From contig JAPWKH010000014.1 in the NCBI GenBank assembly GCA_028283605.1, forward strand, positions 124,001 through 188,000: a stretch of DNA of 64,000 bases, given 5' to 3'. Each line of letters begins with the position of its first letter. The first letter of the stretch is position 1. Under the pieces are notes generated by a model. The model was not told the origin of the DNA and did no database searches. It saw only the letters and a program-made list of their open reading frames with translations. The position numbers and the translations under genes are program-made. The DNA comes from Arachidicoccus sp. (GTDB taxonomy: Bacteria > Bacteroidota > Bacteroidia > Chitinophagales > Chitinophagaceae). Shown here in pieces: positions 37,129-46,435 of the stretch.

Positions 37129-37860
37129 GTGGCAAAAAAATTAATGCTCGGTTTGGGCATAACAGCGTTGTGTGCTTTATGCGGTAATCATTCATACGCA
37201 CAGCAGCAAAGGCATCATCACAATTGGGATGATGTAGACAGAACATCTGCAATAAATGTTGATTCAACTACGAAGGGTAAGTACACACTTATTTTTGTAA
37301 ACGAAGATGCTACATTCAGTAAAGAAACCGAACAAAAGATGACGGATGCATTTTTTAAAGTATATCCCGAAGAAGCAAAAGAATATAATCCCGATACTAA
37401 GAAAAAAGTAATAATTGTAATCGATACAGCATACAAAGGCGTTGCAGCAACGGCAGGCATCGTAGTGCGCGTAAATCCGAAATGGATGCACGATCATCCT
37501 GAAGATGTGGATGTAGTAACACACGAAGTAATGCATATTGTACAATCATATCACGGAAATGCCGGCCCGGGCTGGATTACGGAAGGTATTGCTGATTTTG
37601 TACGTAATCAGTTCGGCGTAAATAACAAAGTTGCAGAATGGTCGCTTACACCATTTAACAGCAAACAATCTTACACAAATGCATATCGCATTACCGCTCG
37701 GTTCTTTGTGTGGATACAGAAAAAACATGATAAAACTTTTGTGTGCGAATTGGATGCTGCCATGCGCAGCCATACTTATACGAATGATTTCTGGAAAAAT
37801 AAAACAGGAAAAACCGTAGATGAGCTTTGGGCTGAATATGCAAGGAATCCGATGATATAA
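37129..37860 (+). CDS. Basic secretory protein-type zinc metallopeptidase
   Basis: 243 residues from GTG 37129 (an ATG five codons later is the alternative). A signal peptide is present (about 1-24, cleaved after SYA), then a His-rich stretch and a BSP domain (about 50-243). The zinc site is THEVMHIVQ (His132, Glu133, His136) with TEGIADFVRN (Glu152, Asp156), ending VDELWAEYARNP. It is a near-copy of the C-terminal domain of the 742-residue protein at 30821, so the two probably arose by duplication. It closes the first utilisation locus; a terminator follows at 37881. Confidence 0.85.
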   Translation: MAKKLMLGLGITALCALCGNHSYAQQQRHHHNWDDVDRTSAINVDSTTKGKYTLIFVNEDATFSKETEQKMTDAFFKVYPEEAKEYNPDTKKKVIIVIDTAYKGVAATAGIVVRVNPKWMHDHPEDVDVVTHEVMHIVQSYHGNAGPGWITEGIADFVRNQFGVNNKVAEWSLTPFNSKQSYTNAYRITARFFVWIQKKHDKTFVCELDAAMRSHTYTNDFWKNKTGKTVDELWAEYARNPMI

Positions 37861-37880
37861 AGTGCTGGAGAAATGAACGT

Positions 37881-37918
37881 ATTCCGCCTTTCCCAATCGG
37901 GGGAGGGCGGAATTTTTT
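37881..37918 (+). terminator. Intrinsic terminator after the BSP gene
   Basis: ATTCCGCC pairs with GGCGGAAT; the 16-base interior can extend the stem through CCC/GGG pairs. Six T follow directly. It ends the locus that starts at SusC. Confidence 0.8.
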
Positions 37919-38060
37919 AATCATAAGAATGCAAGCCGGCGGGATAGCCTAAGCACCGCTCAAATTTTATAAATTCATTCCATGCCTAAAAAGCGGAAAG
38001 GTTCGAAATCATAGTCCATATCTATATCGTTCTGTGTTAATCATTTGAATTTTTTGCAAT

Positions 38061-38153
38061 GAAATGTGCAATTAGAATTTTGCATACCCAAAGCAATGAT
38101 CAATTTTGGCGCATTCCATCTGACGATTAAAAAAATAATAATAAACAGATGAA
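38061..38153 (+). repeat. Start-codon-associated intergenic repeat, copy E
   Basis: GAAATGTGCAATTAGAATTTTGC through ATTCCATCTG (arm at 38117-38122) and an A-rich loop to AAACAGATGAAA (arm CAGATG at 38146-38151). The ATG opens a nine-codon ORF only (ending ATT TAA), so this copy is not attached to a gene now. The gap 37861-38236 otherwise holds only the terminator. Confidence 0.6.
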
Positions 38154-38236
38154 AAGGCATAGAATCATGAAAATTTAAAACCGCAAAAAAACGCAATATT
38201 TTTAAATTCACTTATATTAGCATAGAAAATGTAACT

Positions 38237-38980
38237 ATGCTGAAGAGAGAACGTCATGCATACATATTGCAGCAACTGAATATTCATAATAAGGTATTAT
38301 CATCCGACCTAAGCGAAGAGCTGAAGGTTAGTGAGGATACTATTCGTAGAGACCTGCAACAGTTAGATGAAGAAAGAAAGCTAAATAAAGTACACGGCGG
38401 CGCGTTGTCCAAATCTTTTCAGGTAAGCATCAGCGGCGCGGTATATTCTTTACCCGAAAAAAAAATGATTGCAAGCAAAGCCGTTCAATTGATCCAAGAC
38501 GGGATGTTTATCATTCTCGGCGGCGGAACTACGGTACGGGAGCTGGTAAAGGCATTGCCGGAGAGATTAAGCGCTACTTTTATTACCCCTGCCATTCCTA
38601 CAGCACTTGCACTTCTCGCACATCCGACGGCCGAAGTAATATTCATAGGGAATAAGTTGTCAAAGACTACTCAAATGGCAACAGACCCTGAAGTATTAGA
38701 GAGGTTAAAAAATATTCACGCGGATTATTGTTTTTTAGGAACAAACAGCATCGATGCAGAAGCCGGTATTACAGATCTCGAATGGGAAACAATCGAAATT
38801 AAAAAAGCCATAATGAAAAGTTCCCGTAAAACAGTATCACTGGCAATATCAGAAAAGCTGGGTACTAAACAGCATATAAAATTATGTGATATAAGAGAAA
38901 CTGATATACTAATCACTGAACTTTCTCCTGATCATCAAATGTTAAAACCTTATAGAGAAAAAAGAATAACTGTATTATAA
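38237..38980 (+). CDS. DeoR-family transcriptional regulator
   Basis: 247 residues: an N-terminal DeoR helix-turn-helix (about 6-58, SSDLSEELKVSEDTIRRDLQQLDEERKLNKVHGGAL) and a C-terminal sugar-phosphate sensor domain (about 75-235, ILGGGTTVRELVKAL, DYCFLGTNSIDAEAGITD, KTVSLAISEKLGTKQ). Such regulators repress sugar-use genes until a phosphorylated sugar is present. It stands 150 bases upstream of the second SusC gene on the same strand and probably controls that locus. Confidence 0.92.
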   Translation: MLKRERHAYILQQLNIHNKVLSSDLSEELKVSEDTIRRDLQQLDEERKLNKVHGGALSKSFQVSISGAVYSLPEKKMIASKAVQLIQDGMFIILGGGTTVRELVKALPERLSATFITPAIPTALALLAHPTAEVIFIGNKLSKTTQMATDPEVLERLKNIHADYCFLGTNSIDAEAGITDLEWETIEIKKAIMKSSRKTVSLAISEKLGTKQHIKLCDIRETDILITELSPDHQMLKPYREKRITVL

Positions 38981-39131
38981 ATCTGCATAAAACAGCATTT
39001 GATATCCTCTTTTTAGTTTATAAAAGTGCTCTTGTTAAATTTATTTGCAGGAAATTGCAGTTTTTTGAATTATTTTCCGTAATTATGTAAAATATTTTAA
39101 CAAATAATCATTTAGTTCTAACTGTTTTAAT

Positions 39132-42100
39132 ATGAAAAAAATATTATTTTCTACAATTGGATACTTAATAATTCTAATATTCATTATTTTTCCAATATAT
39201 AGTTTCTCCCAAGCTATATCTTCTGTACACGGGATAGTACAGTCAGCAGAAAATAATACTCCTTTAGCAGGTGTTACAGTTAAAAACCTTACAACTAATA
39301 AAATAGTCATAACTAACGCTGCCGGCTATTTTCAGATTAATTCAGATTCCTTGTCTTTCTTACAGTTTACGTTTGTAGGATGTGTTTCGCAAACTATTCA
39401 AGCGAAGATGCTTCCGAGTGCTATTAAATTATTAGCAAATGATAAAGATCTAAACGAAGTAGTAATTGTTGGATATGGACAAAGTAAAAATAAAAGAGAG
39501 TTGTCTTATCAAGCACCCACAGTAAGTGGAGAAGACATAGCACAAACCAGAAGAACTAATTTTTTAAATGCATTAGAAGGCAGGGTTCCGGGTTTAACGG
39601 TTACGGCAACTTCCGGATTGCCCGGTTCGAGTGCTTCAGTAATGCTGAGAGGTGGTTCTTCAATCGGAGGAAATAATCAGCCTTTGTTTGTAATCGATGG
39701 GGTACCGGTTGATAATAGTTCCATCAACCAAAACGATTTATTGGGTTCTTCTACATCTGCAATTGCTTTAGCAAATCGAAATAATGACTATACAAACAGA
39801 ATTGCCGACCTTAATCCGGAGGACATAGAAAGTATTACAGTATTGAAAGGACCCGAGGCAGCAGCAATGTACGGCTCTGACGGAGCAAGCGGGGCAATAG
39901 TAATAACAACAAAAAAAGGGTTTGTAGGTGCTCCTCAAATTAATTATGATAATTCTTTTGCCGTTTCTGAAGTATACAGATTTCCACATATTCAGCAAAA
40001 ATATGAAATGGGCCAAAACGGAATTTACGACCCTACGTCTTCCGACTATGGTACTTATGGTTATTTCTTTTTCGGCCCTGAATATCCGGATACGACTAAA
40101 TTTTATAACAACATCAAAAACTTTTTTAGAAAGTCATTTGATCAACAACACGATTTAAGCATGGGTGCCGGCAATAAAGATTTGAATTACAGGCTCTCTA
40201 TGGGTTATACAAATCAGAACGGGGTTGTGCCTAATACAAATTTAATTCGTTATAATTTCCGCTTTTCCGGGTTTGCACAGGTTACTAAATGGTTAACTAT
40301 GGCAACTACCTTTTCTTATGTGTATTCAACAAATAATAAAGCCACCAAAGGGGCAGGAAGTTTCTACACCAATTTAATGACTTTCCCGCAAGATATCGAC
40401 GGACGTGATTATGAAAACCCTGATGGAACAAGAAAAACTATTGGTAATCAGTCGCTTACTTCACAATTAGATAATCCATTTTGGGATGTAAACAAGAACA
40501 GATCCGCAGATTATACACATAATATTACCGGAAACATTAATCTGCAGGCAAATATAGCGAAGGGACTGACAGCAACGAGCATAGTAGGATTAAACACATA
40601 TACTTCAACAGGTTATATGGTATACAACCCATCCTCCTATTATGCTGCCAGCCTAAACGGTTTTATTTCTACATATGAATCAGTTTTTAAAGGATTAAAT
40701 GGAACTTTCAGATTAAATTATATTAATAGAATTAAAAATACCATTACAAATAATTTTTATTTAGGCGCATATTTTGAAGATAATCAAACTAAAACAAATG
40801 CACAGCGTGGAGAAAGCTTCTATGAGCCGAATTTCGTTTCTATAAACAACACAGATCCAACAAAAAGATTAGCCAGTATTTCCCAAAACGAAGTAAGAAA
40901 ACTCAGGTTTTATGCAGGATATACTTTTAACTATAAAGATTTGGTATATATAACTGCTACGGGCACCAGAGAAGGAACCTCGACACTTACATCTAAATTT
41001 CAGGATCTTCAGCCTTTTTATAATTATGCCTCCATATCAGGAAGCTATATTTTATCAGATATGCCTTTTATGAAGCCTTTAAAAAGTTGGTTGTCTTTTG
41101 CAAAATTAAGAGCTTCCTATGCTTCAACAGGCAAAGGCCCTTTAGCGCCTTATATTATTGATTATTCTTTCAACAGCGTAACATCCACAGGCGGCGGATA
41201 TGCTCTCGGATATACAGGAAATAATTTTAATTTGAAACCGGAACATTCTAAAAATCTTGAATTAGGCGGCCAGATCGATTTTTTTAATGATCGCTTGGGC
41301 ATTGATGCAGCCTGGTTTCACAATAGAGTCACCGACAATATTATTTCTCAACGTATAAGTTATGCTTCCGGATATTTACTAAAATGGTTAAATGGCGGAA
41401 CATTAGGGGCGCATGGCTGGGAAATTCAATTAACCGCATCGCCGATAAAACAAAAGAATTTTATTTGGAATACAATAGTAAATTTCGATAAATCTAAAAC
41501 TATTGTTGAATCCTTGCCACTCGGAATGCCTTTTTATTATACTTCAGATGCTAATGTATTCGGAAGCGTAAGATCCCAAGTTGGTGTAGGGCAGTCATTG
41601 GCAAATCTGTCCGGGTATGATTTTGTGAGAAATAATAAGGGGCAATTACTTATATCCCCGACAACCGGCTTGCCAACAGAAGATGTAACAGACTATGTGC
41701 CAATTGGCGATCGCCAACCGGATTTTAAAATCGGCTGGATAAATAGCTTTACTTACAAAGGCTGGAATTTAGAATTTAATTTAGACATAAGAAAAGGAGG
41801 GGATGTATTTAATGCAAATGAGGAGATGATGACGATAAACGGAATTAGTACACGTACATTGGATAGAGATAAACCACGGGTAATTCAAGGTGTGCTACAG
41901 GACGGCTTAGAAAATACAGACCACCCGACAAAAAATACAATTGCCATTACGCCATATTATAGAAGTACCTATTATGATGGCAATATTGCTGAATCTGACT
42001 ATATAGAAAATGTAAATTGGTTGAGGCTGGAAGACATTACGCTTTCTTATGCATTGCCAAATTCACTTATTAAAAAACAAAATATTCTAAAAGCCGCTTC

Positions 42101-42272
42101 TGTTTATATAACCGCTACCGATGTATTCATGATTACAAATTACACAGGAATGGATCCAAATGTAAATGCAATCACTTCTTCTAATGCTGCAGGTTATGGT
42201 GGTTCTGGTATTGACTATGGCTCTATTCCAAATCCAAGGACAATAAATTTTGGATTGAGGGTTTCCTTTTGA
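39132..42272 (+). CDS. SusC/RagA-family TonB-linked outer-membrane transporter, second locus
   Basis: 1046 residues with a signal peptide (about 1-27), a carboxypeptidase-like domain (about 32-108, VHGIVQSAENNTPLAGVTVKN), TonB-box-like EVVIVGYGQ, a plug (GSSASVMLRGGSSIGGNNQPL, PLFVIDGVPVDNSS, MYGSDGASGAIVITTKKG) and a barrel ending INFGLRVSF. It pairs with the SusD gene that starts 23 bases downstream. Confidence 0.96.
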   Translation: MKKILFSTIGYLIILIFIIFPIYSFSQAISSVHGIVQSAENNTPLAGVTVKNLTTNKIVITNAAGYFQINSDSLSFLQFTFVGCVSQTIQAKMLPSAIKLLANDKDLNEVVIVGYGQSKNKRELSYQAPTVSGEDIAQTRRTNFLNALEGRVPGLTVTATSGLPGSSASVMLRGGSSIGGNNQPLFVIDGVPVDNSSINQNDLLGSSTSAIALANRNNDYTNRIADLNPEDIESITVLKGPEAAAMYGSDGASGAIVITTKKGFVGAPQINYDNSFAVSEVYRFPHIQQKYEMGQNGIYDPTSSDYGTYGYFFFGPEYPDTTKFYNNIKNFFRKSFDQQHDLSMGAGNKDLNYRLSMGYTNQNGVVPNTNLIRYNFRFSGFAQVTKWLTMATTFSYVYSTNNKATKGAGSFYTNLMTFPQDIDGRDYENPDGTRKTIGNQSLTSQLDNPFWDVNKNRSADYTHNITGNINLQANIAKGLTATSIVGLNTYTSTGYMVYNPSSYYAASLNGFISTYESVFKGLNGTFRLNYINRIKNTITNNFYLGAYFEDNQTKTNAQRGESFYEPNFVSINNTDPTKRLASISQNEVRKLRFYAGYTFNYKDLVYITATGTREGTSTLTSKFQDLQPFYNYASISGSYILSDMPFMKPLKSWLSFAKLRASYASTGKGPLAPYIIDYSFNSVTSTGGGYALGYTGNNFNLKPEHSKNLELGGQIDFFNDRLGIDAAWFHNRVTDNIISQRISYASGYLLKWLNGGTLGAHGWEIQLTASPIKQKNFIWNTIVNFDKSKTIVESLPLGMPFYYTSDANVFGSVRSQVGVGQSLANLSGYDFVRNNKGQLLISPTTGLPTEDVTDYVPIGDRQPDFKIGWINSFTYKGWNLEFNLDIRKGGDVFNANEEMMTINGISTRTLDRDKPRVIQGVLQDGLENTDHPTKNTIAITPYYRSTYYDGNIAESDYIENVNWLRLEDITLSYALPNSLIKKQNILKAASVYITATDVFMITNYTGMDPNVNAITSSNAAGYGGSGIDYGSIPNPRTINFGLRVSF

Positions 42273-42295
42273 TATTGTATAAAAATTATAGAAAT

Positions 42296-44020
42296 ATGAA
42301 AAAAATATTGATATTCGCTTACTTACTTTTATTATTGATATGGGCAACAGGGTGCAAGAAATACTTAGATATTAATTCCGATCCGGACACCCCGCAACAA
42401 CCTTCAAACAGTTCAGTATTACCTCAATGCCTTGCTTCTATACCTACAGCGTTACAATCAGACGGAGGTACTTATGTTGCTAAGTACATCCAAAATTGGT
42501 TGACCGGTTCTTCAGGAAATCAAAATGCGTGGGATCTTCAAGGATATACATGGTCAAGCGGAACTGCAGCACAAACTTGGCAGATGACATATTATGCCTT
42601 AGGCAACAATCTTACATATATTATGGATAATGCAATGAAACAAAGCCTTCCGGAATATATGGGTGTCGCATTAGCTCTTCGTGCATGGTCTTTCCAACAC
42701 ACTACAGACTATAATTGCGATATACCTTTTTATAGTGCATTTAATCCTAACCTTTCTGTTTTTCACTATGATAGTCAGGACACAATTTATCGGGGAATAG
42801 ATTCAATATGCCATGCTGCTATAAGCTATTTGAACCAAGCGCTAACAGACCCCAATAGTGGGAGCCGGTTAGCCATAGGTGATTTAGTGTATAGCGGAAA
42901 TATATCTCAGTGGAAAAAATTTGTTTATGGCATACTTGCACGTAACTATAATCATTTATCCAATAAATCTATTTATAAACCAGATTCAGTAATTGCTTTT
43001 TGCGATAGTTCTTTGGCAAGTGCGAACGATGATTTTGACGTTCCTTTTGATGCCACTCAAAATGGTAACGCAAATTATTTCGGCACATACAGAAACAATA
43101 TGGGCACACTTCGGCAAAGTAATTATATCGTTAATTTGCTAGACGGACTTATTCTTGCAGGAGATTTTACTCCGGCAAACAGAGATCCGCGCTTATCGCA
43201 GATGCTTGTTTGCTCAAATGATACAACAAATGGCAATGGCGGTTATAGAGGTGTGGATCCCGGACAGGGAGATCCTTATTATTCTTTAAATTCTCCCAGT
43301 ACTTATTTAGTAAATGGGTTACCTCCAACTTCCGGATCTGCATTAACTAATTATACAAACTCAAAAAAGAAAGTACCTATCGCTTGGGGCGATAGTTTGT
43401 ATGCAAATACTGCGGCAAGTAATTTCTCTTTAAGTGGAGGCAAATATTTATTCAAAAATAAAGCAGTATTTCCAGTGATGACCTATGCCGAAATAAAATT
43501 CATAAAAGCGGAAGCAGAATTTAAAAAAGGCAATAAAGCAGATGCGTACATTGCTTATCTCGCAGGGATTAACGGGCACTTTGATTTTATAAATAGAAAT
43601 TATTCTACTATAAGAGGGGCAGACAATATTTATAATGTAAATCAAATAAGCGCCGCACAAAGAACGGCGTATTTAACGGGACATAATGTAAAACAAATTG
43701 CTGATTCTTTACACTTAACCGATATAATGCTTCAGAAGTATATTGCGATGTGGGGTTGGGGCTTTACGGAATCATGGGCAGATTTGAGAAGATATCATTA
43801 TACAGATATCGATGTAGAAACAGGTCAACAAGTATATAAAGGATTTAATTTTCCCGTGCCTTTCTATGCAAATAACAATGGGCTCCCTGTATATCGTGTA
43901 CGTCCGCATTTCACATCCGAATATACTTATGATGTAAATGAATTAATCCGCGTTGGAGCTACAACGTCTACGTTCCACACTTTGGAAATGTGGTTCAGCA
44001 AACCTGACAACGATGACTAG
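42296..44020 (+). CDS. SusD-like lipoprotein, second locus
   Basis: 574 residues from ATG 42296 (the frame opens at TTG 42269 inside SusC, but the ATG gives the normal MKKILIFAY signal peptide). Lipobox ATGC, mature start CKKYLDINSDPDTPQQ. This wording, plus the TDYNCDIPFYSAFNP and FPVMTYAEIKFIKAEAEFKKGN segments and the C-terminal YIAMWGWGFTESWADLRRYHY, is typical of the SusD-like subgroup with the DINSDPN start. It binds substrate at the cell surface for the SusC partner. Confidence 0.94.
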   Translation: MKKILIFAYLLLLLIWATGCKKYLDINSDPDTPQQPSNSSVLPQCLASIPTALQSDGGTYVAKYIQNWLTGSSGNQNAWDLQGYTWSSGTAAQTWQMTYYALGNNLTYIMDNAMKQSLPEYMGVALALRAWSFQHTTDYNCDIPFYSAFNPNLSVFHYDSQDTIYRGIDSICHAAISYLNQALTDPNSGSRLAIGDLVYSGNISQWKKFVYGILARNYNHLSNKSIYKPDSVIAFCDSSLASANDDFDVPFDATQNGNANYFGTYRNNMGTLRQSNYIVNLLDGLILAGDFTPANRDPRLSQMLVCSNDTTNGNGGYRGVDPGQGDPYYSLNSPSTYLVNGLPPTSGSALTNYTNSKKKVPIAWGDSLYANTAASNFSLSGGKYLFKNKAVFPVMTYAEIKFIKAEAEFKKGNKADAYIAYLAGINGHFDFINRNYSTIRGADNIYNVNQISAAQRTAYLTGHNVKQIADSLHLTDIMLQKYIAMWGWGFTESWADLRRYHYTDIDVETGQQVYKGFNFPVPFYANNNGLPVYRVRPHFTSEYTYDVNELIRVGATTSTFHTLEMWFSKPDNDD

Positions 44021-44048
44021 AATCCTTTGAAAATAAAAAAAAGAAAAA

Positions 44049-44849
44049 ATGAGCAATAAGTTCCTGAAAAGTATTTTGATATATGCTATTTTATTCTCAC
44101 TTGGGTGTACCAAAAACGTGTTACACGAGTCCCCGTATGACTTGACTGACGGAATGGGCCTCGTTAAAATTAACTATAGCTGCCCTTATTACAGCAACCC
44201 GGGAGTCATGGTAAAAATTAATGGGAATGTGGTAAGTAGCTTGATTACTTATTCAACTCCTTATCCGGGCGGAGGATTGAACACCGGAGGAAATACTTAT
44301 GCCGATTATTTATCGGTTAAACCCGGAAATGATACCTTTAGTTTGGTTGTGCCAATATCCGGCACTAGTATTCCAGACAGAACATTATTGACTACTGTAT
44401 TAAATATCAAAGAGAATATTTACCAAACCGTTCATTTTACCGATACTGCCTCTAACACAAAAGCTTATATTACCCAAGATTGGGCTACGAGACCAGATTC
44501 GGGAAAAGTATTATATAGATTTGTAAATTTAATACCTAACGCGCCTGTCGGCCTTGATCTGTATTTTGATACCTCTGAGGCATTCAAAAAACCGGTCGCA
44601 AGCAATATCGGATACCTGCAAGCCACCGATACATTCAGCTTAGATGCTGGAACTAGCAGCCCGTGGGCCTTAAAGTTGAATGGTGTAAATGGCTTAAAAG
44701 TCAATGGTAAAGACTCTTTTTTTGCAGTTTACTCTTCAGTAAATTCAGTTGCAAATCAACGTGTCTTCACTATATACGCAAGAGGCTATTGCGGCTTGCC
44801 AACCACAGATGTCAGAAGCAGTAAAATATCTTTTGAATATAATAAATAA
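44049..44849 (+). CDS. DUF4397-like lipoprotein
   Basis: 266 residues with a lipobox (ILFSLGC, Cys at about 20). Two beta-rich segments are visible: about 35-130 (GLVKINYSCPYYSNPGVMVKINGN) and about 150-260, where RFVNLIPNAPVGLDLYFD matches the DUF4397 signature (RFVN..PNAP.LDLY). Such immunoglobulin-like surface lipoproteins often follow SusCD pairs. It lies 28 bases after SusD, in the same operon. Confidence 0.78.
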   Translation: MSNKFLKSILIYAILFSLGCTKNVLHESPYDLTDGMGLVKINYSCPYYSNPGVMVKINGNVVSSLITYSTPYPGGGLNTGGNTYADYLSVKPGNDTFSLVVPISGTSIPDRTLLTTVLNIKENIYQTVHFTDTASNTKAYITQDWATRPDSGKVLYRFVNLIPNAPVGLDLYFDTSEAFKKPVASNIGYLQATDTFSLDAGTSSPWALKLNGVNGLKVNGKDSFFAVYSSVNSVANQRVFTIYARGYCGLPTTDVRSSKISFEYNK

Positions 44850-44886
44850 ATAAATCGTTTCCGATATCAAATAAAATAACGTTTAT

Positions 44887-44997
44887 GAAATGAGCCATAA
44901 GAATTTTGCTTACTCAAAGCAATGATTATTATGGCGAAACGGAGTTCGGCGAAGCCAATTCCATCTGACAATTAAAAAATAAAAATAAACAGATGAA
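44887..44997 (+). repeat. Start-codon-associated intergenic repeat, copy D (best example)
   Basis: GAAATGAGCCATAAG, a local hairpin TTGCTT/AAGCAA, ATTATGGCGAAACGGAGTTC, GAAGCCAATTCC, then arms CATCTG (44962-44967) and CAGATG (44990-44995) around a 22-base A-rich loop. The ATG in the right arm is the start codon of the following lipoprotein gene, so this structure would hide it from the ribosome. Confidence 0.65.
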
Positions 44998-46057
44998 ATA
45001 TTTAAAAATTTTTACACCCATTTCTTTCGCTTTGTTTTATTTTTTGACTACAGGTTGCGATAAAGTTCCAAATACAGCAACCTCAAAACCCATTAACACT
45101 GATACCATATTTGATGGAAGACCTAAGATAGACACGGCGACTCCGATTTATTTAAATGCGTCTGGCAGTTCATACAGAAATACGATTGCTTCCATCATAA
45201 ATTCTGACGGATCGGTAGATGCATGGTTCACAACTCCAGGAAATAAATATCCTAACGGTTTGGCCTACACTTCAATGATTACATACAATAAATCTTCAGA
45301 TGGCGGAAAAACATGGGGTACTGAAGCCGTGTCCTTAAGACCAACACAAGGCAATGCCGATCAATTATTCTGCAGAGATCCTGCTGTTGTAAAATTGAGT
45401 GACGGCTATTATTACATAGCGTACTCGTCTTCCAATGTATCGGAATCTATTGATAATAAAATATATATAGGTAGATCCGAGAATCCTGCAGGGCCTTGGG
45501 ATAAATGGAATGGGACAAAATGGGCACAGGATTCAAGCGTGGCTATAGTAAAAGATACAGCGGCAGTTGCAAAAAAATATTATGGCGCAGGAGCCCCTAG
45601 TCTAATTGTACTAAATAATGTTCTTTATTTATATTACACTTTTCAGCCAAATACAGGACAATCTTTTATAAAACTTTATACTTCTGATTTAAGCGACACA
45701 AATTGGCCATCAAAACTTGTTTCAATGGGTACTGTACTTGATAAATCCATGTATTACGTAAGCAAGCCGGAAAGAGCCGTTGTAAAATACAGAGAAGATA
45801 TAAAGAAATTTGTGGCACTTTTTTCAGTAAATAGTTTAACCGATTCCAGTTATATCTCTTATTGGCAGTCAAGCGATGGATTATTTTTTTCACGCTCAGG
45901 TTCATTACGCTATAATCTTAAAATAGATCTTTCCGGTTGCGGACTTAGTAGTGATGAGAATGGATTCATTCAATCAAACACGAAAAATTTTATTACATAT
46001 AGTGTAGGAACATCTGCTTCCAAATTAGACGCTTACCTTAATTATTATACATATTGA
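44993..46057 (+). CDS. Beta-propeller-like surface lipoprotein (possible glycoside hydrolase or sialidase-like fold)
   Basis: 354 residues from the ATG within repeat copy D. Lipobox FLTTGC (Cys at about 23). The rest has blade-like repeats with an Asp-box-like NKSSDGGKTWGTE, FCRDPAVVKLSDGYYYIAYSSS, IYIGRSENPAGPW, and GAPSLIVLNNVLYLYYTF. These patterns (RDP.V....YY..Y and GAPS) are common in five-bladed propeller glycosidases of GH43/GH32-like clans and in BNR proteins. Catalytic residues cannot be assigned by eye, so the substrate and even activity are uncertain. It ends the second SusCD locus. Confidence 0.65.
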   Translation: MKYLKIFTPISFALFYFLTTGCDKVPNTATSKPINTDTIFDGRPKIDTATPIYLNASGSSYRNTIASIINSDGSVDAWFTTPGNKYPNGLAYTSMITYNKSSDGGKTWGTEAVSLRPTQGNADQLFCRDPAVVKLSDGYYYIAYSSSNVSESIDNKIYIGRSENPAGPWDKWNGTKWAQDSSVAIVKDTAAVAKKYYGAGAPSLIVLNNVLYLYYTFQPNTGQSFIKLYTSDLSDTNWPSKLVSMGTVLDKSMYYVSKPERAVVKYREDIKKFVALFSVNSLTDSSYISYWQSSDGLFFSRSGSLRYNLKIDLSGCGLSSDENGFIQSNTKNFITYSVGTSASKLDAYLNYYTY

Positions 46058-46186
46058 TTCGACATACTCGATAGGCCGATAAGTATTTTTTATCCCTGTC
46101 GTTACCTCTATGTTAAAAATAATATCACCCCGGTTACAAACTTTTTATATAAATTATATTTCATAATTAGTCTTATATAAGGTATC

Positions 46187-46342
46187 CATGCTTCATGTCA
46201 AAGCAATCGCAATCAAGTATTCAAAACTCTTGATGAGCTTTCTGACAAACTATCACTCATTACCAACAAAAAACTTACTCTTGAAAACATAAAATCAATC
46301 ATAAGGTGGAAATTTTATTTGGATCTATTTAAGACTATATGA
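46187..46342 (+). pseudogene. Possible transposase C-terminal remnant
   Basis: A 51-codon open stretch without a start reads HASCQSNRNQVFKTLDELSD and continues KLSLITNKKLTLENIKSII, ending at TGA 46340-46342. The NQVFKTLDELSDKL wording resembles the C-terminal tails of IS630-type transposases in Bacteroidota (memory only). No terminal repeats are seen. The remaining part of the gap 46058-46435 shows only the terminator at 46384. Confidence 0.4.
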
Positions 46343-46383
46343 TCTATAAATATTAAAAATATCTGAAAAATATCTCTTCAACA

Positions 46384-46419
46384 AAAAAGAAACTGTTCAA
46401 TAAGGACAGTTTCTTTTTT
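46384..46419. terminator. Bidirectional terminator before the GlsB-like gene
   Basis: AAAGAAACTGT pairs with ACAGTTTCTTT around TCAATAAGG, with A6 on the left and T6 on the right. It sits just beyond the stop of the minus-strand gene at 46436. Confidence 0.8.
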
Positions 46420-46435
46420 GTTAATAAAAATTACT

